NCBI RefSeq assembly: GCF_017875955.1
Contig: NZ_JAGINK010000001.1
Span: forward strand, 3,440,501-3,504,500
DNA: 64,000 bases
Source of the DNA: Pseudomonas sp. BP8
GTDB taxonomy: Bacteria; Pseudomonadota; Gammaproteobacteria; Pseudomonadales; Pseudomonadaceae
Direction of reading: 5' to 3'
In this document: positions 34,456 to 42,780 of the stretch, one piece after another
How positions within the stretch are numbered: position 1 is the first letter of the stretch
Layout: every line of letters starts with the position of its first letter
Program-made: the position numbers and the translations under genes
The notes under the pieces: model-generated
Databases searched by the model: none
What the model was told of the DNA's origin: nothing
What the model saw: the letters and a program-made list of their open reading frames with translations, nothing else

Positions 34456-34920
34456 CTAATCGGCCTTGCGTAGCAGTGCAAGCAACTGCCGGCGCTCGTC
34501 ATCATCCAGATTGGCAGTGGCGGCCCGGTCGCTTTCTTCTGCTACCCCATACAACGTTTTCAGCAGTTTTTCACCCGCCTTGCTCAGGTACAGGCCATAG
34601 GAGCGCTTGTCTGCCTTGCTGCGCACGCGCAAGGCCAGGCCTGCTTTTTCAAGCTTGTTAAGCAGCGGCACCACCTGCGGTGGCTCGATGTTCAATGCCT
34701 TGGCCAGCTCCGCCTGCGTAGGGCCAGGGTTCTGCGCGATGATTGCCAGCGCAGAAAACTGTGCAGGTCGCAGGTCGTATGGGATCAGGCACTCGACGAG
34801 GTGCTGGAATACCTTCATCTGCACGCGGCGCAAGGCGTAGCCAACCAGATCATTCAGGTCTGTCGGCGCAGTGGCCTTGCTGCTGTCGGCGCCCGTTTGC
34901 AGTGCAGGGGATGTGTTCAT
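34456..34920 (-). CDS. MarR family regulator, probable ferulate regulator
   Basis: A 154-residue winged-helix protein. Its DNA-binding part is AQFSALAIIAQNPGPTQAEL, then NIEPPQVVPLLNKLEKAGLA and the wing VRSKADKRSYGLYLSKAG. Related proteins (FerR/FerC) repress ferulate genes and respond to feruloyl-CoA. It is encoded convergently at the 3' end of the catabolic operon. The symmetric site at 27036-27050 is a candidate target. It marks the end of the catabolic half; the accessory part of the window begins soon after. Confidence 0.88.
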   Translation of the reverse strand: MNTSPALQTGADSSKATAPTDLNDLVGYALRRVQMKVFQHLVECLIPYDLRPAQFSALAIIAQNPGPTQAELAKALNIEPPQVVPLLNKLEKAGLALRVRSKADKRSYGLYLSKAGEKLLKTLYGVAEESDRAATANLDDDERRQLLALLRKAD

Positions 34921-35348
34921 GCGATCTCGTGTGTCAGCGAAGATAAGGGTGAAAAATGATTAAGAAGTATAACCGATGTTGATCCTCTGGAAACGAATCG
35001 TGACTGGCATTCGTCTCTACTTACGTCCCCGGACTGAGAAGTCGTGCTGTGGTGACTGCTGCTTGGAGATCGAGATGGCTTGAGGCAAATGACTTCATCA
35101 GGAGCGAGCGGGGAAGGGCCCAATCCCATTTCTCTCGGATCATGTTTTCGACGTTTTCCAAGATGGGCTCTACATCTGAGATGTCCATTTGACCGACCAC
35201 GCGCAACGCTCTTTGGTGTTAGCCAGTTTTCAAAGCGTCAGGTGGAGAAACGGAGATTCGTGACGGTGCAACCTAAGGGAGGATTTGAAGATAGTGATGC
35301 GACGAGCTGATTTTCCATCGAACGGAGGTTTGTGCAAAACCGACCGGG
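34921..35348. other. Gene-free stretch at the island boundary
   Basis: About 430 bases with no convincing gene. A minus-strand frame at 35021-35206 reads somewhat protein-like (DISDVEPILENVENMIREKW) but begins with TTG and has no family match, so it may be a fragment of a disrupted gene. The GC content falls towards the right end of the stretch. Confidence 0.4.
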
Positions 35349-35525
35349 GTTAGTAACTGGCTGTTCATTTTTACTAACCAGTGAGCCAGCACTAACTATC
35401 TGTATTAAATACATTTTTTTTATGGGAAAACAAAATTCTGTGTTTTTTTGGCCTCAAAACAACACAGATTGTTGAAATGTATCTCAATAAAATCAATAGT
35501 TTACAAATCTGTGTTTTTTTAGACA
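35349..35525. repeat. Candidate transposon end with repeated motifs
   Basis: A 177-bp AT-rich stretch just before the transposition genes. It has an inverted repeat GTTAGTAA/TTACTAAC (35350-35386) and TGGCT/AGCCA nearby. Two direct copies of TCTGTGTTTTTTT follow (about 35438 and 35506) with an inverted partner AACAACACAGATT between them. Multiple spaced copies of one motif are what TnsB/TniA-type transposases bind at element ends. TGTTCATTTTTACTAACC inside it begins with TGT, as ends of this superfamily do. The exact terminus and a target duplication could not be fixed. Confidence 0.5.
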
Positions 35526-35592
35526 AGTGGCGCTGGTCGGCTCATGCATCATGCCTAGGCTTAAGGGATGGAGACTCTCGAGGGTAGGCGTC

Positions 35593-36114
35593 ATGTTAAG
35601 CATCGGCTCCTTTGTCCACACCACCCGTAGCGCGGATCTGTGCTACGTCCTTAGAACCGACTCCCAAAAAGACGAACTGCGAATCTGCCGGCTACTGGAC
35701 GGCAAAGCGTGCTGCTTACCATCAAAGCATGTCATTGCTGAGGCGCGTCCTGCAGATCGTTTTCGAGAGCATGTTCGAGAGGTTATTAATCAAGACAAGT
35801 CTCCTGACTCCGACTCGGAGCCAATGTTTTCGAATTTCGCTGAGTATTTGACTGAGTACGTTAGTCGCGCAGTCAAAAGTGACTCTCAGTATATTATCGA
35901 CGCGATCGTAAATTTCTTGATTATCGTGCTTAATGAGCAAGATAACGGGGATTATGGGCGATCGTTTAACGTTTTCTATCAGGATGTGAGCTGGTTTTGC
36001 TATCAGCTAGGCATGGACAGTCCATCAGACTCTCTTGTAAAGAGCCGGCTGCAAAGTATTAGGAATGAGCCCTTTGCTAGCCCGGGCGCAGGAGATGTCA
36101 AGGATGAAGTATAG
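35593..36114 (+). CDS. Unknown protein, first gene of the transposition operon
   Basis: A 173-residue protein starting at MLSIGSFVHTTRSAD after GAGGGTAGGCGTC; an upstream ATG at 35527 has no such site. It is not like TnsA: no endonuclease-type Asp/Glu-x-Lys pattern is seen. It is soluble and alpha-rich in its second half (NFAEYLTEYVSRAV, IIDAIVNFLIIVLNEQDN). Its end overlaps the transposase start. Its position as the first gene next to the presumed end, where tnsA sits in Tn7, suggests a role in transposition or its control. No family recognised. Confidence 0.65.
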   Translation: MLSIGSFVHTTRSADLCYVLRTDSQKDELRICRLLDGKACCLPSKHVIAEARPADRFREHVREVINQDKSPDSDSEPMFSNFAEYLTEYVSRAVKSDSQYIIDAIVNFLIIVLNEQDNGDYGRSFNVFYQDVSWFCYQLGMDSPSDSLVKSRLQSIRNEPFASPGAGDVKDEV

Positions 36115-37987
36115 ACCTGAGAGCCTTGTTGCCTTGCGAGATAGGCCGGGAATATTCATCGTCAAAAGCTTTGATGCAATGAAGAATTTTCTGGTCGTCG
36201 TAAACTCAACAACGGGAGAAACTGTTGAGACGTCTGAAGGAAATATTGCGGCGGCCTCTGATGAGGCCTTGAGTAAGCTTAGGGATGAAACCTTAGCTGC
36301 TACTCCGGTTGTTGAGGATAGCGTGGTTATTGAGTCGCCCTATACTGAAGACGAAAAGTCGTTAGCGCTGGAGCGTCAGGCAGTATTTGATGAGTGGATG
36401 TCTGGAAGGCAAGGTATAGAGTATGTCAAGAAGCAACTTAAAATTGAAGCCACCATGATTGGAAGGTTGAGAGATAGGTACATTATTATCGGTGACTGGA
36501 CAGCCTTTGTCCCAGGGAAACCAGGTCGTAAGAAGGGTAGCACGAAATTTTCTCCTTACGTGGAGGAGTATATAATATCCACCGCCGAGTCAGATTACAC
36601 AGGCCCAGGGGCGAATGAAGAGCGGGTTATTGACTCTATTATCTCAGGGCTGGGAAAGGCAAATGCTCCGTCAAGAGCCACCTTGCGCAGGCGCTTGCGC
36701 ACAATTCTCGATGAGCGTGAACGAATCAAAGCTAAAGAAGGGGAAGAGGCGGCGCAAGACAAATTTGGAAGTTACCCGTTTGGTCTGAAAGTATCTGGGC
36801 CTCTTGAAGTGGTCGAGGCTGACGGTAGTCCGCTGGATATGCATGCGAGGTGCAGACAAACGGAAATGGTGCTCGGTCGACCGTATCTCATGCTTATAAA
36901 AGACAAATGGAGTCGATCTTTTCTCGGTTTCGCTTTGTATTTCGGGGCGCCCAGTAGGTGGACGTTAGCACAAGCCTTAGACATGGCGATAAAGCCCAAA
37001 GAAGATCTAATCCGAGCCTTAGGGCTCGATGAGAATATTTATAAATGGATCCAGTATGGTCGCTTTTCTGCCCTCATGGTTGATGGAGGGCCAGACCTCA
37101 ATGCCAAAACGGTCAAAGTTGCTTGTGAGATCCACAACGTCAAGCATATGAGAAGAAAACGCAAGCAGAGTGGTGGCTCGATCGAGAGGGGGCTCGGTAT
37201 AATAAATCGTCATTTTATACAGACCTTAGAAGGGGCTGTGCCATCTTCTGGGAAAAAACGGCGTGGAAAAAAAATTGAAGAAACCGCAATTTATTACCTT
37301 GACCAAATATTTATGATGGTGGTGACTGAGATTTGTCGAAGGCATGAGAAGGGTGGCTCTGATGGGATGACCTCTAACGATCTCTGGCTCAGTCGATTTG
37401 GTGAACACAACGGAGAAATTCTGACACCTCCGAGGTTTGAAGATCCGTTAGATTTTATTATTGGTATGTACCATGAGCACCGGGTAAAAGTTCGCAAGGA
37501 TGCTATAATCATTCATGGAATCTTGCGTTATCACCCTGGGCCATACTACGGGCATTCCGGAGCACACGTCAGGGTTAAAGTTGATAACTCAGATATTGAT
37601 CGCGCATGGGTTCTACATAATGATAGATGGATGCCCATTGAGCGCCTTGGGCCAGATTTGGACTACCTTAGGCCCTTCAAAAGTGTTGATCCGCCTGGTA
37701 AATTTGGCCCCATATCAATGCTTGCATGGAAGGCAAAGCAATATAAACAGCTTAAGGCTGGGGAATTAACTCCGGCAGGTGAGCGGATCCACCTTAGTCA
37801 ACAGGACGTCAAAAAAGCGCTACATAAGGAAGCTCTGGAAGGAGCTCGTAATGCAGCAAACGCTAAACAAAGTGAGATGGTCGGGCCTTTTGCCAAAGCT
37901 ACTCCCAAGAAGTCAAAAACGCAATCGAAGGCCGAGCCTATTTTCGACGCAGCAGATGTTGAACCGCTAGAAGGGTTTGATCTATGA
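36104..37987 (+). CDS. tniA: Mu/Tn7-type DDE transposase (TniA/TnsB-like)
   Basis: About 627 residues. I use the ATG giving MKYRPESLVALRD, which has GGAG nine bases upstream; other ATGs at 36065 and 36095 would add 13 or 3 residues. The N-terminal part holds helix-turn-helix-type DNA-binding regions (RQGIEYVKKQLKIEATMIG, then APSRATLRRRLRTI). The integrase core has catalytic Asp near 240 (VVEADGSPLDM), Asp near 327 (LMVDGGPDLN) and Glu near 361 (GGSIERGLG), 34 residues after the second Asp. A basic C-terminal tail (KATPKKSKTQSKAEP) should contact the ATPase. It overlaps tniB by 4 bases. The codon use is AT-rich compared with the catabolic region. Confidence 0.9.
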   Translation: MKYRPESLVALRDRPGIFIVKSFDAMKNFLVVVNSTTGETVETSEGNIAAASDEALSKLRDETLAATPVVEDSVVIESPYTEDEKSLALERQAVFDEWMSGRQGIEYVKKQLKIEATMIGRLRDRYIIIGDWTAFVPGKPGRKKGSTKFSPYVEEYIISTAESDYTGPGANEERVIDSIISGLGKANAPSRATLRRRLRTILDERERIKAKEGEEAAQDKFGSYPFGLKVSGPLEVVEADGSPLDMHARCRQTEMVLGRPYLMLIKDKWSRSFLGFALYFGAPSRWTLAQALDMAIKPKEDLIRALGLDENIYKWIQYGRFSALMVDGGPDLNAKTVKVACEIHNVKHMRRKRKQSGGSIERGLGIINRHFIQTLEGAVPSSGKKRRGKKIEETAIYYLDQIFMMVVTEICRRHEKGGSDGMTSNDLWLSRFGEHNGEILTPPRFEDPLDFIIGMYHEHRVKVRKDAIIIHGILRYHPGPYYGHSGAHVRVKVDNSDIDRAWVLHNDRWMPIERLGPDLDYLRPFKSVDPPGKFGPISMLAWKAKQYKQLKAGELTPAGERIHLSQQDVKKALHKEALEGARNAANAKQSEMVGPFAKATPKKSKTQSKAEPIFDAADVEPLEGFDL

Positions 37988-38925
37988 AAGCTGATCATGA
38001 GCTCCTCCTGGAACAAACCGCAGAAGAACGCATGATCTCCTGCATGCGGGATGTTTTCATTATGCGTCCGGAGGCTATGATCGCAATGGATAGCTATAAA
38101 AGGCTCGTTGCTCTTCCCAGGCTAATTGATAATCCGTGTATGTCTATAACAGCTAAATCTGGTCAAGGTAAGAGTACGATTGGAGCAGTAATGGCGCAAC
38201 AAAGCTGTGCATCAAACTCAGACTGGGCAAGAAAGGTTGTTTATATAGATTTAGTTCGCAACACTGCTAATTTGAACTTGACTAAGTTGCTACAAATGGA
38301 GATAGGGATTCAGTTCGGCGAGCGCAAGAAACCGCTCACGCTGAGCTACAATGATATTGCGAGAGGACAGAGGTTGATTCGGGAAAATAATGTGGGCGGA
38401 GTTGTGCTGGATGAAGCGCAACTACTGCTTAAGGGGTTTACTGATCGAGGTCGCGAGCTTAATCTTTCCGCGGTCAAAGGATTTGCTGGCCCATACTGGG
38501 CGTTAAATTTCTGCTTGCTTGCGGACAAGGAGAATCTCGAAACACTTCTAAAAGCAGATGATACAATTGCTAGTCGTTTTAGTTTGCGCTCAGCTCATCT
38601 TCCGGAATTGAAGTGTGATAAGTCATTCATCGCTTTTGTGAAAGGATTTGTAGCGAAAATGCCACTCCGGCAAAAGTCGATCATTGATTTTGACTTCTGT
38701 AAAAAGCTTTTGGAATTATCAGTTCTCAAAGTATATAGGGATGGTGTTGAGGAGAAGTATTCACCGTTGAGGTCTGTTGTCACCATTCTCAAGGAAGCAT
38801 CGCGGATGGCAATCGAGTCCGGCCTTGAGTACATAAATATTCAGAGTCTGTACATGGTCGATGTCGTCCTGAAAAACCAAATGGATACGCAGTCCTACTT
38901 GGATCGCTATACTGTGATTCAATAG
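37984..38925 (+). CDS. tniB: Transposition AAA+ ATPase (TniB/TnsC-like)
   Basis: A 313-residue ATPase. Walker A is ITAKSGQGKSTIG with the Lys at 63. Walker B is GGVVLDEAQLL with Asp143-Glu144. Sensor-like sequence follows in WALNFCLLADKENLETLL, then SRFSLRSAHLPEL, the typical TniB region for target/immunity control. All catalytic residues look intact. It starts with an ATGA overlap with the transposase gene. It should form the ATP-dependent filament or ring that links the transposase to the TniQ protein at the target. Confidence 0.9.
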   Translation: MKADHELLLEQTAEERMISCMRDVFIMRPEAMIAMDSYKRLVALPRLIDNPCMSITAKSGQGKSTIGAVMAQQSCASNSDWARKVVYIDLVRNTANLNLTKLLQMEIGIQFGERKKPLTLSYNDIARGQRLIRENNVGGVVLDEAQLLLKGFTDRGRELNLSAVKGFAGPYWALNFCLLADKENLETLLKADDTIASRFSLRSAHLPELKCDKSFIAFVKGFVAKMPLRQKSIIDFDFCKKLLELSVLKVYRDGVEEKYSPLRSVVTILKEASRMAIESGLEYINIQSLYMVDVVLKNQMDTQSYLDRYTVIQ

Positions 38926-38933
38926 TCTGGTTT

Positions 38934-40754
38934 ATGGTGTGGTGTTTCATTATGCTGAATAGGTTAGGTGCGTTTACTGAAGCTCAATGGTCTAACTTGT
39001 CGGGAAACGAAATTGTTCTCTCTGCACTGGTTGGCTCCATTTGCAATGGTGCAGCAGTGGGGAATGATAATGACCGCACTAACTTATACTTGATTAGTGG
39101 GGCTCTGGGCTCAGGTTTATCTGCGCTCTCTTATCAACTAGAGCGCCACTTTAAGTCTCAGCAACTAAGGGTTTTATCAATTGAGCGTCACCCTCAGAAA
39201 TCGGTTACCTTGTTTTCTTCGGATCTTGTATATTCACTGAAACTTCCTGCAGAGGTTTCTGAAGAGATAAGAAAGCATAAAGGGAAGTCAGCCCTTGATG
39301 AGGCCTACTGGCATTTGCTTTTAGAAAGAAATTACGATTTAATAATTATTCGTGACGCACACGAATGGGTCTTGCCTAGTCTTATTTCTTCATCTCAATC
39401 TTTATTGGCAATGCAGGAGCTTGTTGCTCGCTGCCCATGCATTCCAATTGTCGTATTTGCGGAGCAAGGCGCTGCTCGGGAAATTGATCATGCCGTTTCG
39501 CTGACTAATACGATGGTGCGCTCATTTGAGTTGTCCCCGATGGAGAATGATCGCGACTTTGAAATGTTCATCCGCGATATTCGTCGCAAATTACTAGCAG
39601 CTTCTGATCAAGGTGCGGAGATATCAGAAGAAGAGATAAAATCGATTCATTCCAAATCTAAGGGCCTTATTGGTTATGCATCCAGGCTGGTGCATTTGTC
39701 TTTGGCAGACGCTGGTACGTTACGTTTTAATGAAGCTGATAATTTTGAGGCTGAGCAGCTATTCCCTATTAATGGTGAGTCGTTTTCTTCCTGGATGGGA
39801 AGAATGTCCGTCGAGAACATGAGCGTCGCAGAGCTCAATGCTTTTGATGTTTTCTCACACCAATGCGCTCAACTGTCGGTAGACCCGGACTCACTATATG
39901 AGTTTCCGGCTATACGGAGCTGCTTTAACGATCGTTATGAGGGTGTTTTTCAGAGCTTTAGATTGCCCACAGATGGCTATCTCCCATATCGTCAGAGCAC
40001 TAGCTACTGCCCAGAGTGTCTGAAAGCGGATATTAGGAAGCTTGATCTGCCAGCTTGGCGGTCTGCTTGGCGCCAACTCGGTATGTGTATCTGCTGCGAT
40101 CATGAGTCTCCAGTGATGTTGCTTAGCCTTTCTACGCCTCATTATTCACCGCTGGACAAGGCATGGCGTGCGTACACTGAGTATGTAAGTAGCCCAAGTT
40201 CTCGGTTGCTAGTCAGCTTTCCTCTAATCAGCAACGGCGAGCAGGCCATCGCGGATAATGAAATGCTGTTGAGGATGACTGCTAGGGTTCAGAGTTGGGT
40301 GCTAGGAGATATCCAGCCCATCCAGACTCAAAAGCCTACCAAGGCAGTTCTGGAGTTTTTGCTTGGCGTCTGGCTCTGTGATCCTGCTTGGCGAACGGCT
40401 CCGGGATTTGCCTGTTCCTTCTTCTTTCCTCAGCGTAAAGGTAATAGCGCTAACCTCACTCCTGATACGTCCTTTGCTGATGCCCCTCCTCATTACTCAT
40501 GGGCGACTCCACGTCAGATAGCTGTTGCTTACTGGATGCTCGGAGTAGCTTTCAATGTGATCTCTTTCGATGAAGCTCTGACGATCCGTGGCGTATGCAG
40601 ACCGTATTCTCTTCCGTTTCCAGTAGATCGTAATGAGATTAGGAGGGTAGGGCTTGGTGTACACGCTCGGCGAGTGAGGGAGGAAATGATAGCATTGGCA
40701 TATCGAACTCTCGGTGCAGAGGAATTGGAGCAGGTGATTTGGGCGTTGAGATAG
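38934..40754 (+). CDS. tniQ: TniQ protein fused to a degenerate AAA+ domain
   Basis: A 606-residue protein, long for TniQ. Residues 277-600 are TniQ-like: LFPINGESFSSWMGRM, then zinc ligands in SYCPECLKAD (359, 362) and GMCICCDHE (385, 388, 390), followed by a helical C-terminus. Residues 1-270 look like a TniB/TnsC ATPase. ISGALGSGLSAL (54-65) sits where Walker A belongs but has Leu for the catalytic Lys. DLIIIRDAHE (135-144) matches Walker B, and CIPIVVFAEQGA a sensor strand. A second, intact TniB is encoded just upstream. It starts 8 bases after the tniB stop; an ATG six codons in is possible. Domain limits are by eye. Confidence 0.75.
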   Translation: MVWCFIMLNRLGAFTEAQWSNLSGNEIVLSALVGSICNGAAVGNDNDRTNLYLISGALGSGLSALSYQLERHFKSQQLRVLSIERHPQKSVTLFSSDLVYSLKLPAEVSEEIRKHKGKSALDEAYWHLLLERNYDLIIIRDAHEWVLPSLISSSQSLLAMQELVARCPCIPIVVFAEQGAAREIDHAVSLTNTMVRSFELSPMENDRDFEMFIRDIRRKLLAASDQGAEISEEEIKSIHSKSKGLIGYASRLVHLSLADAGTLRFNEADNFEAEQLFPINGESFSSWMGRMSVENMSVAELNAFDVFSHQCAQLSVDPDSLYEFPAIRSCFNDRYEGVFQSFRLPTDGYLPYRQSTSYCPECLKADIRKLDLPAWRSAWRQLGMCICCDHESPVMLLSLSTPHYSPLDKAWRAYTEYVSSPSSRLLVSFPLISNGEQAIADNEMLLRMTARVQSWVLGDIQPIQTQKPTKAVLEFLLGVWLCDPAWRTAPGFACSFFFPQRKGNSANLTPDTSFADAPPHYSWATPRQIAVAYWMLGVAFNVISFDEALTIRGVCRPYSLPFPVDRNEIRRVGLGVHARRVREEMIALAYRTLGAEELEQVIWALR

Positions 40755-41256
40755 TAAGGGTAAGTTTATTCTGCCCCCCCCCCCCTAATCCTCTCTACTG
40801 ATTTTACCCGATCTTAACCTTCTCAGCTAAATAGACACCTAAATTAATCTCTCGTTTAAATGCTGTGTTCGCGAATCTCAAATATTAATTGAAAATTGAC
40901 ATGCTGAGCATAGCGCTTTCGATGCATCAAATAATTTCGATTTATTGACAGCTGCAACGGCAGATGAGCTACGGCATTGGATGGTTGATCGTTACGAATG
41001 TGGTAAAAATTCGAGACCGGTCTCATCGCTTCATGAGTAGATTTCACCAGTGAATTACCTGTGGTAGCACCTTCATAAAATCGGACTGGCGGTAGCAAGC
41101 TTTCTTGGGTACACGCTCAGTTTTCTGCTTAACTTGTTGATTTTTGGTAATTTATCTTACGTAAATTTTATTTGACAGGCGCCCCAGTGATTCTGATCAG
41201 CTATGGCTTTTGGGCTACACTGGTCATAGGTATAGTCGAACGGAAAAGGTTTTATC
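40755..41256. other. Gene-free stretch with a C12 run
   Basis: About 500 bases between tniQ and the MvaT-like genes. A run of 12 C lies at 40774-40785, just after the tniQ stop. The right part is AT-rich and has a TATAGT box about 25 bases before the first MvaT-like start. A minus-strand frame at 40856-41098 looks weak. No second element end was identified here. Confidence 0.45.
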
Positions 41257-41628
41257 ATGGCACGCTCCCATCCTCTCATCGAGGCCCGGCGGTTAGAATA
41301 CGAATTTGAAAAGGTCTTTCGTGGACTTGAGGAGCGAAGGAAGGAACCTGAATACGCCCAGGATATTGAGTTTTTTAGAAAGCTGGAGGATCTTAGGGTT
41401 AAATATGGCTATTCTTACGTCGAGGTTGCTGACCTGCTTTTGAGGCGATATGCAGGATCAATTGACATGCTTTTGAGTGGTGTTGCTGCAGTCAATACCA
41501 GGGCGGTCAAGGAATTGGTTGATATTTACACTCAACCTGATGAAGAGTGCGGTTCGGGTGATACGACGCTGAAGCCAAAATCCGACCAGCATTCAATGTG
41601 TTCTGCTGTCGAGCACATTGAGTCTTGA
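41257..41628 (+). CDS. MvaT-like small protein without the DNA-binding domain (1)
   Basis: A 123-residue protein preceded by AAAAGG. It has a coiled-coil-type N-terminus (RRLEYEFEKVFRGLEERRKE) followed by IEFFRKLEDLRVKYGYSYVE and VADLLLRR. This fits the oligomerisation part of the MvaT/MvaU family, whose members contain an E-F-E-x-K-L...-Y-x-x-S...-D-V-x-x-L-L pattern. The C-terminal half that binds AT-rich DNA in MvaT is absent and replaced by a polar tail. The protein may mix with host MvaT/MvaU and change silencing. The assignment is by pattern only. Confidence 0.5.
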   Translation: MARSHPLIEARRLEYEFEKVFRGLEERRKEPEYAQDIEFFRKLEDLRVKYGYSYVEVADLLLRRYAGSIDMLLSGVAAVNTRAVKELVDIYTQPDEECGSGDTTLKPKSDQHSMCSAVEHIES

Positions 41629-41646
41629 TTTATAAGGGTGAAAGAA

Positions 41647-41886
41647 ATGGATCGTATTGAAGAGCTACTCTCTATCACGAATCAGATTACAAAGGAGTAT
41701 GAGTCTTTACTGCCTCTACTGCGCGATCCGGAAGTATCGAAAGCGGTCTCTTTTTTAACTGAACTGGATTCTCTCTCCGAGCAATACGAGTTTACGGCCA
41801 TTGATATTGTGCGGCTTATAGATCCAGGCCGTGCAGAAGCAATGCAGGCTATCGCCAGTACAAAGGCTAACAGTTCAAGATCCTAA
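41647..41886 (+). CDS. MvaT-like small protein without the DNA-binding domain (2)
   Basis: A 79-residue protein starting at MDRIEELLSITNQ after AAGGGTGA; a GTG three codons upstream is an alternative. The sequence DPEVSKAVSFLTELDSLSEQ and then IDIVRLIDPGRAEAMQ follows the MvaT pattern of helix, Tyr, helix and LLDP more closely than the upstream paralogue does. There is no C-terminal DNA-binding part. The two genes are 18 bases apart and surely co-transcribed. Tandem truncated nucleoid proteins next to an AT-rich mobile element suggest a counter-silencing role; this is inference. Confidence 0.55.
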   Translation: MDRIEELLSITNQITKEYESLLPLLRDPEVSKAVSFLTELDSLSEQYEFTAIDIVRLIDPGRAEAMQAIASTKANSSRS

Positions 41887-41943
41887 AGGTGTCAAGAGCA
41901 AACTTAGCAGCAAGATACCAACGTCTGTTAATGTCGAGAGTAT

Positions 41944-42420
41944 TTACTCTGCTTTTCGATTCCAAATCCTCCCCACGGTGGTAGTAGATACTCCCACTTT
42001 ATCTGCAGTATCTTTTCGGCTCAGTCCTTGTTCGCGACATTCCAAAATAGCCTCCACCGTCCCCGGAGGTGTCCTGCGTCCAGGCTTGGTGGTGACCAGC
42101 GATCCGTCTTCAAACTCCCCGAGCCATCTCGCTAACACACCAAGTTCAGCCAGTTGCTGACCATCGTCTTCGAGGTGCACGAGCAAATCCTTGTGCGATT
42201 GGCCACGCTCAAGGCTTGCTGCGACGGTGAGGAGGGTGAGGGCATCGACCTGAAGCACTGAAGCGATTGCTTCCAGCGTATCAATGGTTACGCCGCTCTT
42301 AGCGGTTTCGAGATTGTACACGTGCTTGGGATCGACGAGCCCTTGGAAGTCATCCTTGCTGAGGCCTCGCGAAGCCCTCACGAGCCGGAGGACTGCGGCT
42401 AATGACTCTCTCAGTGGCAT
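41944..42420 (-). CDS. HTH-domain regulator with two DNA-binding regions
   Basis: A 158-residue protein starting at MPLRESLAAVLRLV after GGGGAGCC. Residues 1-60 are an Xre/HTH_3 fold (LVRASRGLSKDDFQGLVDP, YNLETAKSGVTIDTLEAIAS). Residues 110-158 form a second helix-turn-helix (EAILECREQGLSRKDTADKV, STTTVGRIWNRK) of the resolvase or transposase type. It may control the adjacent genes. Convergent with the MvaT-like pair and leftward from the small cassette genes. The codon use is normal GC, so its origin may differ from the transposition genes. Confidence 0.7.
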   Translation of the reverse strand: MPLRESLAAVLRLVRASRGLSKDDFQGLVDPKHVYNLETAKSGVTIDTLEAIASVLQVDALTLLTVAASLERGQSHKDLLVHLEDDGQQLAELGVLARWLGEFEDGSLVTTKPGRRTPPGTVEAILECREQGLSRKDTADKVGVSTTTVGRIWNRKAE

Positions 42421-42780
42421 GACGGCTCCCCAAAGCTGAGGATAGAGCCACATTGATTAAATTCAATCCATGGAATATATTCCCTGTTCTGCACGTTTTG
42501 CCGGATTGGTCGAGCGAGGCGGGGCGGACGTCTGATCTCGAGCTCAGTGCCCAGCCGCCAATTTATGGAAAACCTTTACGACAGGCTCATGCGGCCCTGT
42601 ATGCACCGAATCGCCCAGGGTTAAGCCTCTCGGGTACACGGGTTCGCAGCAGCGCCATTTGTGCCCCTGCACGTCCACCTCTGATACGGAATAGTCGGAG
42701 CCGCCACGCAGAGCTGCGTTAGGGCAATAACCCGAAATTTTCAATGCGTCGCCCAAGCGATGGCTTCACCGAGACGATCG
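42421..42780. other. Gene-free stretch
   Basis: About 360 bases. The minus-strand frame at 42544-42756 has protein-like composition (KWRCCEPVYPRGLTLGDSVH) but begins with TTG and lacks a ribosome binding site; it is left out. No operator or hairpin found. Confidence 0.4.

Noticed and set aside
35021..35206. Minus-strand frame with protein-like composition between the MarR gene and the transposon end
   Set aside because: It starts with TTG, is preceded by a stop within a few codons, lacks a ribosome binding site and matches no family.
35349..41886. CRISPR-associated transposon interpretation
   Set aside because: No CRISPR array and no cas gene in the window, and the TniQ fusion has no Cas-like part.
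42544..42756. Minus-strand frame of 70 residues with Cys pair
   Set aside because: No ATG or ribosome binding site; recorded only as part of a gene-free stretch.
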